The notes beneath the pieces were generated by a model that was given only the letters and a program-made list of their open reading frames with translations, ran no database searches and was not told where the DNA came from. From contig DATHRZ010000044.1 in the NCBI GenBank assembly GCA_035464655.1, forward strand, positions 1 through 64,000: a stretch of 64,000 nt of DNA, read 5' to 3'. This document shows, piece by piece, positions 1 to 6,698 of this stretch (position 1 is its first letter; each line of letters opens with the position of its first letter). The position numbers and the translations under genes were made by a program. The stretch comes from JARFPW01 sp035464655 (GTDB lineage: Bacteria; Gemmatimonadota; Gemmatimonadetes; Palauibacterales; Palauibacteraceae).

Positions 1-1
1 A

Positions 2-139
2 AGCTTCGTGGGAGGTGCGGAGCAGGGACCTGAAGGAAGGACCGATTACTTCACGGTGACGTTCGAGCCGGGCCGATACGCATGGGTCTGCCACCTCCAC
101 GCCTCCTCCGGCATGGCGCAGGAGTTCGTGGTGGAATGA
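2..139 (+). CDS. Cupredoxin (blue copper protein), C-terminal 45 residues, 5' end outside the window
   Basis: An open frame enters from the left edge and stops at a TGA at 137-139. The visible part reads as the last strands of a cupredoxin fold: DYFTVTFEPGRYAWVC, then CHLHASSGM, then QEFVVE. The spacing Cys-x2-His-x4-Met matches the type 1 copper loop of plastocyanin, so three of the four copper ligands are visible; the fourth (an upstream His) would lie outside. The likely role is periplasmic electron transfer or copper binding. It is convergent with the leftward response regulator ending at 142, two bases away. The N-terminus, signal peptide and true length cannot be judged. It could also be one domain of a larger copper enzyme. 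Confidence 0.75.
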   Translation, partial: SFVGGAEQGPEGRTDYFTVTFEPGRYAWVCHLHASSGMAQEFVVE

Positions 140-141
140 AG

Positions 142-552
142 TCAGGAGGGCGGAGGGTCTTGTTCAGTCGTCTGGCCGGCCGGGTGGCCGAGGATCTGCC
201 CAATGAGGCCGAGCAAATCGCCGTCATCCCACGGCTTCTGGACAAACGCCTTCGCTCCCGCCTGCAGGGCCCGCTCTTTGTTCCCTTGAAGGTCGCGGGC
301 GGACACGACGATGACGGGAATCAGGGACAGATTGGGCATTGCCCGCAACCTGTCCAAAACGACAAAGCCATCGCCACCGGGTAGACCCAGATCCAGGATG
401 ATCAGATCGGGTTGCGATTTGCGAGCTTCGTTGATCGCCCCGGCACCGTCCGCCGCGAAGCATGTGGCGTAGTCGTTGGCCGTGAGCAGCACGTAGTACC
501 CGAGACGTACGTCGGAATCGTCCTCGACGACGAGAATCTTCTTTTTACTCAT
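142..552 (-). CDS. Receiver-only response regulator (CheY-like)
   Basis: A 136-residue protein made of one receiver domain. The acidic pair is EDD at 10-12, the phosphoacceptor is Asp54 in PDLIILDLGLPGGDGF, and the conserved Lys lies in FVQKPWDD. There is no output domain, so it probably passes phosphate or binds a partner. The start chosen is MSKKKILVVEDD at 552; a longer frame reaches 639 but would lie inside the upstream kinase. The start overlaps the end of that kinase (stop at 545-547) by eight bases, so the two are probably translationally coupled. No strong Shine-Dalgarno is visible, consistent with coupling. It is the last gene of the leftward two-component operon. Confidence 0.9.
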   Translation of the reverse strand: MSKKKILVVEDDSDVRLGYYVLLTANDYATCFAADGAGAINEARKSQPDLIILDLGLPGGDGFVVLDRLRAMPNLSLIPVIVVSARDLQGNKERALQAGAKAFVQKPWDDGDLLGLIGQILGHPAGQTTEQDPPPS

Positions 553-2992
553 GATGGATGGGTTCCCGTGGTTCTTGATGCTTGACGGACTCCTCGAGAT
601 GTGTCGCCATGCTCGCGACCATGAGTTCCGTTGATACACCTTCCTTCCAAGGTAGGGGCGGGAGCATGCTAAAGGACACCGAAATGTTTACACGTCGCTC
701 CTCGAGACTCGCCAGCCGCTTGAACTGTTCACGAAGTCTATCGGCGAGGCCGGCTGCACCCTTCTCGTCCGCGAATGCGGCGATGAGAAAGCGCTCTCCC
801 TCGGTGTCAGCGTCCATCGCGGGCAACAGCACATCGAGATCGGGCAGCAAACAGCGATGAACGACCGAGCGTGCTTCGGTGCTCAGTTCCTCGCGTGTGG
901 CGTCGAGCGACGAGCTGCTGGGAACCTTCATGTCCACCGTCAGGAGAGCCACTGATTCGGCCGGCCACTTGTCGTTCTTCAGGAGAGGAGCAATGACGCT
1001 TGTCAAAGAAAAGGTCGGGAGGGTGAACGAAAAGGTGCTACCCTTCTCCAGCTGACTGCTCACCCAGATCTCCCCTCCCTGTCGTGTCACCAGTTCCTTA
1101 CAGATGAACAGGCCCAGGCCGAGACCCTTCCGGCTGCTTTGCGTCCCGTCGGATACCTGGTACAGACGTCCGAAGATGTTCTCGGCGATTTCGGGGCTGA
1201 TCCCACATCCGGTATCCGACACTTCCACGACCAGACCAGGCGGATCCTGATCCGTCTGACGCGCCCGAATTCGTGCGCTCCCCCCGTCCTGGGTAAACTT
1301 GATCGCGTTGTCGAGCAGGATGATCAGAATTTGTCGAAGGCGCGTACGGTCCGCATATGCGGCGGGGAGGTCCGACGGGACGTCCCAGGACAGGCTTACT
1401 CCTTTTCCGCGGGCAGGGCCCTTGAGGGTGTCGATGGTGTCGGTGATCGCGTCCGAGATAGACACACGCTCGGGTTCGACCGTCAGCTTACCGGTTTCGA
1501 GCCGTGTGACTTCCAGCAGGTCGTCGATCATGGATTGAAGTTGGTCGACATTCTTCAGGACGATCTCCTGATACTCCCGTTGCGCTGTGTTCAACTCGCC
1601 CGCCAGGCCGCCGAGAAGAATGCTCGTGAACTGTTTGATCGCGGTAAGCGGTGAGCGGAGTTCGTGTGAGACATGCGACAGGAAGTCATCCTTGAACTGC
1701 AGTTGATTTCTGCGGCTCTGCGCCAGGGCTTCCTCTGCATCTTTGCGCTCTGTCACATCCATGTTGACGCCGATGAGCCGGCTTACCTTACCCTGATCGT
1801 CGAGGACGGCTCGCTCTGCGACTGTGATGTTCCGGACATCCCCGTCGGGCCTGATGATGCGGAACTCCGCCGAGCCCTCACCCTTCCTGTCGATGGCGCT
1901 CTGCAGCGTGGCTTCGACATGTGCCAGGTCCTCCGGGACCACCATGGCCGTCCATTTGTCGTAGGCCATCGGCACAACTGGTGGCAGCCCATAGATCTCG
2001 AACATCGTCGCATCCCACGTGAGGCCATCGCTGGCCAGATCCCATTCCCACACGCCGACCTTTGCGACGGCCGTCGCGAGCGATAGCCGTTGGGACAGCA
2101 ATCGATGCTCGGCATCCGCGCGGCTTTGTTCGGTGATGTCGTGGTGGATTGTCAGGACTCGGGACGACGTGCCTTCGGGGCCGATTTGCAAACCCCATCT
2201 GCTGGCGACCAGTAGCCGGCGTCCATCGCGCGTCTGGTGGACGACCTCGCCGTCCCACTGGCCGGTGAGCAGAAGGGCTCTGCTGAGGGAGTCGATGGGC
2301 TCCGGGAACTCGGTTTTCAGCAACTCGTAGGTCACTCTTCCCAGCGCCTCGGCCCGAGGCCAGCCGTACATGAGCTCAGCGCCGCGATTCCAAAACAGAA
2401 TCCGGTATTCAAGATCCCGCACGATGATGGCGTTGGGCGCCATGTCCAGCAACGCAGCGTGTTGGGTAAGGACGGCGGCCTGCTGCTCCAGCATTCTTGT
2501 GCGCTCGACCAGGTCGGTCGTGCGCGACGCCACCTTCTTCTGCAGCGTCTGGCTGAACGAACTGTAGTAGTCGCTGTAGGCCTTGAGGCGCAGCAGGTTT
2601 CTCACCCGTACGCGCAGTCCGGCCCGGTCGACTGGTTTGCTCAGAAAGTCCTCGGCACCGGCATTCAGGCCCCGCAAGATGGCTTCGCGATCGCCCAGGG
2701 CGGTCACCATGATGATCGGAATGTGGTTCGTGGCGCTGTCGCCTTTGAGCCTGGCGGCCACCTCGTACCCATCCATGTCAGGCATCATGACGTCCAGCAG
2801 GATGAGGTCCGGCGGCTGCCGCGCCACGCAGGCTAGTGCCCCTTCACCGCTATTGGCCGTTTCAAACTGGAAGCCCTCTGGCGTGAGCATGACCTCCAAC
2901 AGACTTCTGTTGTGAGGCTCATCGTCCACAATCAGAATGCGTGCCTGGTGGTCGGCTGCGCCGGGACCGGGCATCTCGGCAGGATCTGTCAC
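545..2992 (-). CDS. Hybrid sensor histidine kinase: receiver, two PAS, HisKA, HATPase, degenerate cyclase-like tail
   Basis: 815 residues with no membrane segments, so probably cytoplasmic. Domains in order: a receiver at about 15-130 with phosphoacceptor Asp67; a linking helix at 135-180; PAS at about 180-290 and PAS/PAC at 300-415; HisKA with His443 in SHELRSP; HATPase with Asn562, the D593-T-G-C-G box and a G-rich loop near 623; then about 140 residues at 660-800. The tail resembles a GGDEF fold, including a VDM strand and a VLLPAMDADTEG stretch, but has no GGDEF signature, so a cyclase activity is unlikely. The start overlaps the preceding regulator stop as ATGA (2989-2992). A receiver at the N-terminus suggests the kinase is controlled by another phosphodonor in this operon. 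Confidence 0.9.
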   Translation of the reverse strand: MTDPAEMPGPGAADHQARILIVDDEPHNRSLLEVMLTPEGFQFETANSGEGALACVARQPPDLILLDVMMPDMDGYEVAARLKGDSATNHIPIIMVTALGDREAILRGLNAGAEDFLSKPVDRAGLRVRVRNLLRLKAYSDYYSSFSQTLQKKVASRTTDLVERTRMLEQQAAVLTQHAALLDMAPNAIIVRDLEYRILFWNRGAELMYGWPRAEALGRVTYELLKTEFPEPIDSLSRALLLTGQWDGEVVHQTRDGRRLLVASRWGLQIGPEGTSSRVLTIHHDITEQSRADAEHRLLSQRLSLATAVAKVGVWEWDLASDGLTWDATMFEIYGLPPVVPMAYDKWTAMVVPEDLAHVEATLQSAIDRKGEGSAEFRIIRPDGDVRNITVAERAVLDDQGKVSRLIGVNMDVTERKDAEEALAQSRRNQLQFKDDFLSHVSHELRSPLTAIKQFTSILLGGLAGELNTAQREYQEIVLKNVDQLQSMIDDLLEVTRLETGKLTVEPERVSISDAITDTIDTLKGPARGKGVSLSWDVPSDLPAAYADRTRLRQILIILLDNAIKFTQDGGSARIRARQTDQDPPGLVVEVSDTGCGISPEIAENIFGRLYQVSDGTQSSRKGLGLGLFICKELVTRQGGEIWVSSQLEKGSTFSFTLPTFSLTSVIAPLLKNDKWPAESVALLTVDMKVPSSSSLDATREELSTEARSVVHRCLLPDLDVLLPAMDADTEGERFLIAAFADEKGAAGLADRLREQFKRLASLEERRVNISVSFSMLPPLPWKEGVSTELMVASMATHLEESVKHQEPREPIHHE

Positions 2993-3372
2993 GCACGCTC
3001 CACGGTGGGTTCGACCAACTGAGCCGAGACGACGGCCAGGAAGTCCTTGTATTCCAGTGGCTTCGCTATGTAACCGTCACATCCTGCTGCACGGATGCGC
3101 TCTTCGTCGCCCTTCATCGCCAGGGCGGTGAGGGCGATCACCGGAATGGAACGCGTCGCTTCATCTCCCTTGAGCAACGCGGTGGCCTCGAGACCATCCA
3201 TCCCCGGAAGCTGGATATCCATCAGAATCAGTTGAGGAAGTTGCTCACGGGCCACCGTGAGGCCGGCCTCGGCGTCCGTCGCGCTGAGTACTGCATGGCC
3301 GGCCGACTCCAGCAGGAAGATCGCCAATCTCATGTTGGCGGGATTGTCCTCGACGACTAGCACGGTAGCCAT
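2989..3372 (-). CDS. Receiver-only response regulator (CheY/DivK-like)
   Basis: A 127-residue single receiver domain: acidic residues in VVEDN, phosphoacceptor Asp in LILMDIQLPGMDG, and Lys in YIAKPLEYKDF. There is no effector domain. It sits between two large kinases in the leftward operon: one base separates its ATG from the stop of the upstream hybrid kinase, and it overlaps the downstream kinase by four bases. DivK-type shuttles in multi-kinase relays have this size and composition, so a role carrying phosphate between the two kinases is a fair inference. Which kinase phosphorylates it cannot be read from sequence. Confidence 0.9.
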   Translation of the reverse strand: MATVLVVEDNPANMRLAIFLLESAGHAVLSATDAEAGLTVAREQLPQLILMDIQLPGMDGLEATALLKGDEATRSIPVIALTALAMKGDEERIRAAGCDGYIAKPLEYKDFLAVVSAQLVEPTVERA

Positions 3373-3373
3373 G

Positions 3374-6307
3374 TCAGGCCACCACGGTGTGTGTGTGTTT
3401 CGACGTCGCCCGCCGGACTTCCGTTGCGAAGCGCTCAGTATTGAAGTCGGCTTTCTCCATCACCGCTTCGACACATCCATGTAACTTCGTCCGGTCCTCA
3501 TCCGTGATCTCCTTGGCCGTGACCACCAGAATAGGAATTTGCGCCGTGGCGGGCTGCTCGTTGAGCGCCTCTACGACGTCGAAGCCGCTCACCTCGGGCA
3601 TCATCAGATCGAGTACGATCACGTCCGGTAGCTGCAGGCGCGCCAGATCGATCGCCTCCTGGCCGCTGTGGGCACGCAGGACGGTCGTGGCGAGGCCTAC
3701 CAGGCGGACGGCGACCAGCTCGACCGCCTTGGGATCGTCGTCGACCACCAGGACCTTGAGAGTCTCGCCCTCGGAGAGCGGAAAGCCGAGATCCTCCAGA
3801 GAATCGGTCAACTCCTGCCGGGACATGGGCTTTTGCATCACCGCCGCCGCGCCGAGCGAGAAGCCCTTATTGCGATCCGCGACAATCGATACGATCACCA
3901 CCGGAACGCGTCGGAGCTCCGGCATCTGCTTGATGCGATTGAGGAACTCCCAGCCGTCCATGTTGGGGAGCATGATATCCAGCGTGATCAGGTCCAATCT
4001 TTGCTGCATGGCGAGGACCAGCGCCGCCTCGGCGGAAGCCGCGTGCAACACGGTAAAGCCCTGGTCCTCCAGTTGCAGGCGGACGAGCTCGGCGGATTTG
4101 AAGTCGTCCTCCACCACGAGGGCAGTGCGGACTCCCGACGTATCCTCGAGTCGCGGTGCGGTCGACCGCTTGAGAGGCTCCAGAGCGGCACCGTCCACAG
4201 TGCGGAACGGCAACCAGACGGTGAAGCAGGAGCCTTCTCCGATGGCGCTTTCTACGGCCACCGAGCCGCCGTGCAGTTCGGAAAGCAGCTTGACCATGGC
4301 CAATCCGAGACCCGTACCCTCGAATTTTCGCCCCAGGGTGCTGTCGATCTGCGTGAAGGGCCTGAAGAGTTGCTCCAGCCCCTCCGGCGTGATGCCGATG
4401 CCGCTGTCCGTCACACGGATCGCGAGAAACTGGTCGAATTCGCTGTCGGCCAATGGCAAGCTCCGTCCCGTCCAGCGACCGGAGAGCTGCCCGACCTCGG
4501 CGCGTGCCACCCGTTCGACACGCACCACCACCTCGCCCCCGTCTCCGGAGAACTTCACCGCATTGGACAGTAGATTGTAGAGTATCTGCTTGACCTTGCG
4601 GGGGTCTGCCTCCAGCGATCCCAATTCTTCTTCGGTATCGAGCGTCAGGCGAACGCGTCGGCTGGCGGCTCTTTCCTTGATGATCGAGATACTGTTCTCG
4701 AACAGGGAAGCGACCGACACCGGCTCCAGGTCGAGCAGCATCTTCCCGGCTTCTACCTTGGAAAGGTCGAGGATGTCGTTGATCAACGAAAGCAGGTGTT
4801 TGCCGCTGCCGTAGATGTCACCGATGAACCCGCGCTGCTTTTCGGTCATCTCGCCGAGCAGGCCGTCCTTGAGCACTTCCGAGAACCCGATGATCGCGTT
4901 CAGCGGCGTCCTCAATTCGTGTGACATGTTGGCAAGGAACTCGGACTTCATGCGACTGGCCTCTTCCAACTCGATGTTCTTGAGCTGGAGTGCCTGTTCG
5001 AAGCCCTTCAGTTCGGTCACGTCACGCGCTGCCGCGAACACGCCCTGCAATATCCGATCACGATCATGGAACGTCGTGGCGTTGTAGGACACGACGGTCT
5101 GCCTGCCATCCCTCGCCTTCGCAGTCAACTCGTAGTTGGTGACCTTGCTTTCGCGAAGGACGCGATTGATGCCGGCTTCGGCCCGGTCCGGATCGGTAAA
5201 GTAATTCTTGAACGGCGCGCCGATCAGCTCGTCACGGGTGCACCCCGTGAGGGCCTCCATCTGTTTGTTGACGTCGGTGATGATGCCGACAGGATCAGTG
5301 GTGATCAGCGCGTCGATATTCGATTCAATGAGCGAACGCGTGTAGAAATGTTGGTCGCGCAACCGCTGGTCGAGCTTCCTTCGCTCAGCCTCGACCTGTC
5401 TGCGAGCGGTGTTGTCCGTGCCGATCAGCAGATAGCCGATGATGGTGTCTTTGGCGTCGCGCAGCGCGGTGACGGAGACGACCGCAGGGAACCGGCTACC
5501 ATCCTGGCGGATATAGGTGAGCTCATAGATGTCTTCGATCCCACGCGACGCCTTGAACACGAGAGCCTCGAAGCCCGGCGTAATAGGCTCGCCGAGCTCG
5601 ACGCTGAGCTCCATGGCGCGCGCGACGACTTCCTCCGGATCGGAGATTTCAGCGTGTGTGATCTTGTTCACGACGTCGGTGGCCGTGTAGCCGAGCATCC
5701 GCTCTGCGCCCACGTTGAAAATCTGGATTACACCCTTCGCGTCCGTCGCGATGCTCGAGAAATTCTCGCTGTTGAAGATTGCGCTCTGAAGCGCCCCCGC
5801 CTTCGATAGTGCCTCTTCCGCTCGTTTGCGCGCGGTATTGTCCGTTCCGATCAGCAGGTAGCCGATGATGGCGTCGCCGGCGTCTCGCAGCGCCGTGACG
5901 GAGACGACCGCAGGGAACCGGCTTCCATCCTTACGGATATACGTCAACTCATAGATATCCTCGATTCCGCGCGACGCCTTGAACACCAACGCGTCGAAGC
6001 CGGGCGTGATCGGGGTGTGGAGCTCGTCGCTGAGCGCCGTGGCGCGCGCGATGAGTTCCTGCGGGTCTGAAATGTCGGCGGGCGTGATCTGGTTCACTAC
6101 CTCGGCGGCCGTGTAGCCCAGCATCCGCTCCGCGCCGACGTTGAAGATCTGGATGACGCCCCTGGCGTCGGTGGCGATACTCGAGAAGTGCGCGCTGTTG
6201 AAGATCGCGCTTTGCAGGGCGGTCGTGTCGAGGATCTCGTCGGGTTGGTGCCCGTCGACGGCGATAGCTCGAGCTGTGGAAGGTTTTGTTCGGGTAGCCT
6301 TCGCCAT
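3374..6307 (-). CDS. Hybrid histidine kinase: three PAS, HisKA, HATPase, two receivers
   Basis: 977 residues, no transmembrane segment. PAS1 (about 31-165) and PAS2 (about 173-307) are near-identical copies 142 residues apart; PAS3 is at about 322-438. HisKA has His463 in MSHELRTP; the HATPase has Asn582, D634-S-G-I-G and GTGLGLA. Receiver 1 has Asp777 and Lys826; receiver 2 has Asp900 and Lys952. There is no HPt domain, so phosphate leaving the receivers needs a separate HPt protein or acts locally. It is the first gene of the leftward operon. The codons are less G/C-rich than those of the housekeeping genes further right. The ligand sensed by the PAS domains is unknown. Confidence 0.93.
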   Translation of the reverse strand: MAKATRTKPSTARAIAVDGHQPDEILDTTALQSAIFNSAHFSSIATDARGVIQIFNVGAERMLGYTAAEVVNQITPADISDPQELIARATALSDELHTPITPGFDALVFKASRGIEDIYELTYIRKDGSRFPAVVSVTALRDAGDAIIGYLLIGTDNTARKRAEEALSKAGALQSAIFNSENFSSIATDAKGVIQIFNVGAERMLGYTATDVVNKITHAEISDPEEVVARAMELSVELGEPITPGFEALVFKASRGIEDIYELTYIRQDGSRFPAVVSVTALRDAKDTIIGYLLIGTDNTARRQVEAERRKLDQRLRDQHFYTRSLIESNIDALITTDPVGIITDVNKQMEALTGCTRDELIGAPFKNYFTDPDRAEAGINRVLRESKVTNYELTAKARDGRQTVVSYNATTFHDRDRILQGVFAAARDVTELKGFEQALQLKNIELEEASRMKSEFLANMSHELRTPLNAIIGFSEVLKDGLLGEMTEKQRGFIGDIYGSGKHLLSLINDILDLSKVEAGKMLLDLEPVSVASLFENSISIIKERAASRRVRLTLDTEEELGSLEADPRKVKQILYNLLSNAVKFSGDGGEVVVRVERVARAEVGQLSGRWTGRSLPLADSEFDQFLAIRVTDSGIGITPEGLEQLFRPFTQIDSTLGRKFEGTGLGLAMVKLLSELHGGSVAVESAIGEGSCFTVWLPFRTVDGAALEPLKRSTAPRLEDTSGVRTALVVEDDFKSAELVRLQLEDQGFTVLHAASAEAALVLAMQQRLDLITLDIMLPNMDGWEFLNRIKQMPELRRVPVVIVSIVADRNKGFSLGAAAVMQKPMSRQELTDSLEDLGFPLSEGETLKVLVVDDDPKAVELVAVRLVGLATTVLRAHSGQEAIDLARLQLPDVIVLDLMMPEVSGFDVVEALNEQPATAQIPILVVTAKEITDEDRTKLHGCVEAVMEKADFNTERFATEVRRATSKHTHTVVA
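5390..5791 (-). repeat. PAS-domain coding repeat, copy 2
   Basis: This 402-base segment encodes residues 173-306 of the 977-aa hybrid kinase. It aligns without gaps to copy 1 at 5816-6217, offset by 426 bases (142 codons). I count 23 differences in about 134 aligned residues, roughly 83% identity. This is an in-frame tandem duplication inside one gene, not a mobile repeat. Confidence 0.9.
5816..6217 (-). repeat. PAS-domain coding repeat, copy 1
   Basis: This segment encodes residues 31-164 of the hybrid kinase and pairs with copy 2 at 5390-5791. Long stretches are identical at protein level, for example VIQIFNVGAERMLGYT and IEDIYELTYIR. Differences cluster in the middle of the domain (residues 68-103), where PAS domains often form their pocket wall. 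That is compatible with relaxed or diverging ligand preference. Confidence 0.9.
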
Positions 6308-6698
6308 GTGAACACCAGTCTCTCCGGAGGGCGGTTCCCCATCTAGAGTGATGGGAATAGAAACTAGTATACTCTCGAGGGGGTATTGTTCCCGTAAAGA
6401 CTGACTGATATTATAAAAGTTTTTTTTGCCAGAATCACCAGGGGGTCGGTCTGGCCCGCCGCGGATGTCTCAGAACGGAGTTGTAGCGAACACCGACAAT
6501 TCGGGTGAGTCGGAATGCTGTGGCAATCGGCGCTCGCTGCTTTAACCCCGCGTCAGCCGCCGCTTGTCCTCGTCCCAACCGCGGTCGAGCCCCAGCCGAT
6601 CTTCCACCTTACAGGCGAGGGTGAGCGAGCCGGTGGCACGGGCAGCACTCGCGACGAGCCGCCAGCGAGAAAGCCGAACAGGTCAAGTCTCGTCCTCC
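6308..6698. other. 391-base intergenic region with no complete gene
   Basis: The right part is ordinary G+C-rich DNA; the left part (about 6340-6430) is unusually AT-rich and holds the candidate promoter of the leftward kinase operon and an 8-base T run at 6420-6427. A 46-codon open frame on the minus strand (6542-6682) has a coding-like composition, with residues such as KVEDRLGLDRGWDEDKRR, and ends at a TAA, but it has no start codon and follows an in-frame TGA. I read it as a possible gene remnant. I see no tRNA, terminator hairpin or insertion-sequence ends here. Confidence 0.5.
6410..6415 (-). promoter_or_regulatory. Candidate -10 element for the two-component operon
   Basis: On the minus strand this reads TATAAT, the exact sigma-70 -10 consensus, in an AT-rich patch 95 bases upstream of the hybrid kinase start. 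No convincing -35 lies 16-18 bases further up; an A8 tract overlaps the spacer. A second -10-like TATACT lies at 6367-6372, also without a good -35. It is plausible as the operon promoter but rests on sequence match alone. Confidence 0.35.

Noticed and set aside
1..6. HindIII site AAGCTT at the exact window start
   Set aside because: It may show a cloned insert end, but a single six-base match is weak evidence, and it says nothing about biology.
545..967. Active diguanylate cyclase fused to the 815-residue kinase
   Set aside because: The fold order is suggestive, but GGDEF and its metal residues are absent, so a catalytic call is not justified.
6420..6427. Run of eight T as a terminator
   Set aside because: No hairpin precedes it on the plus strand, and on the minus strand it lies upstream of the kinase promoter candidate.
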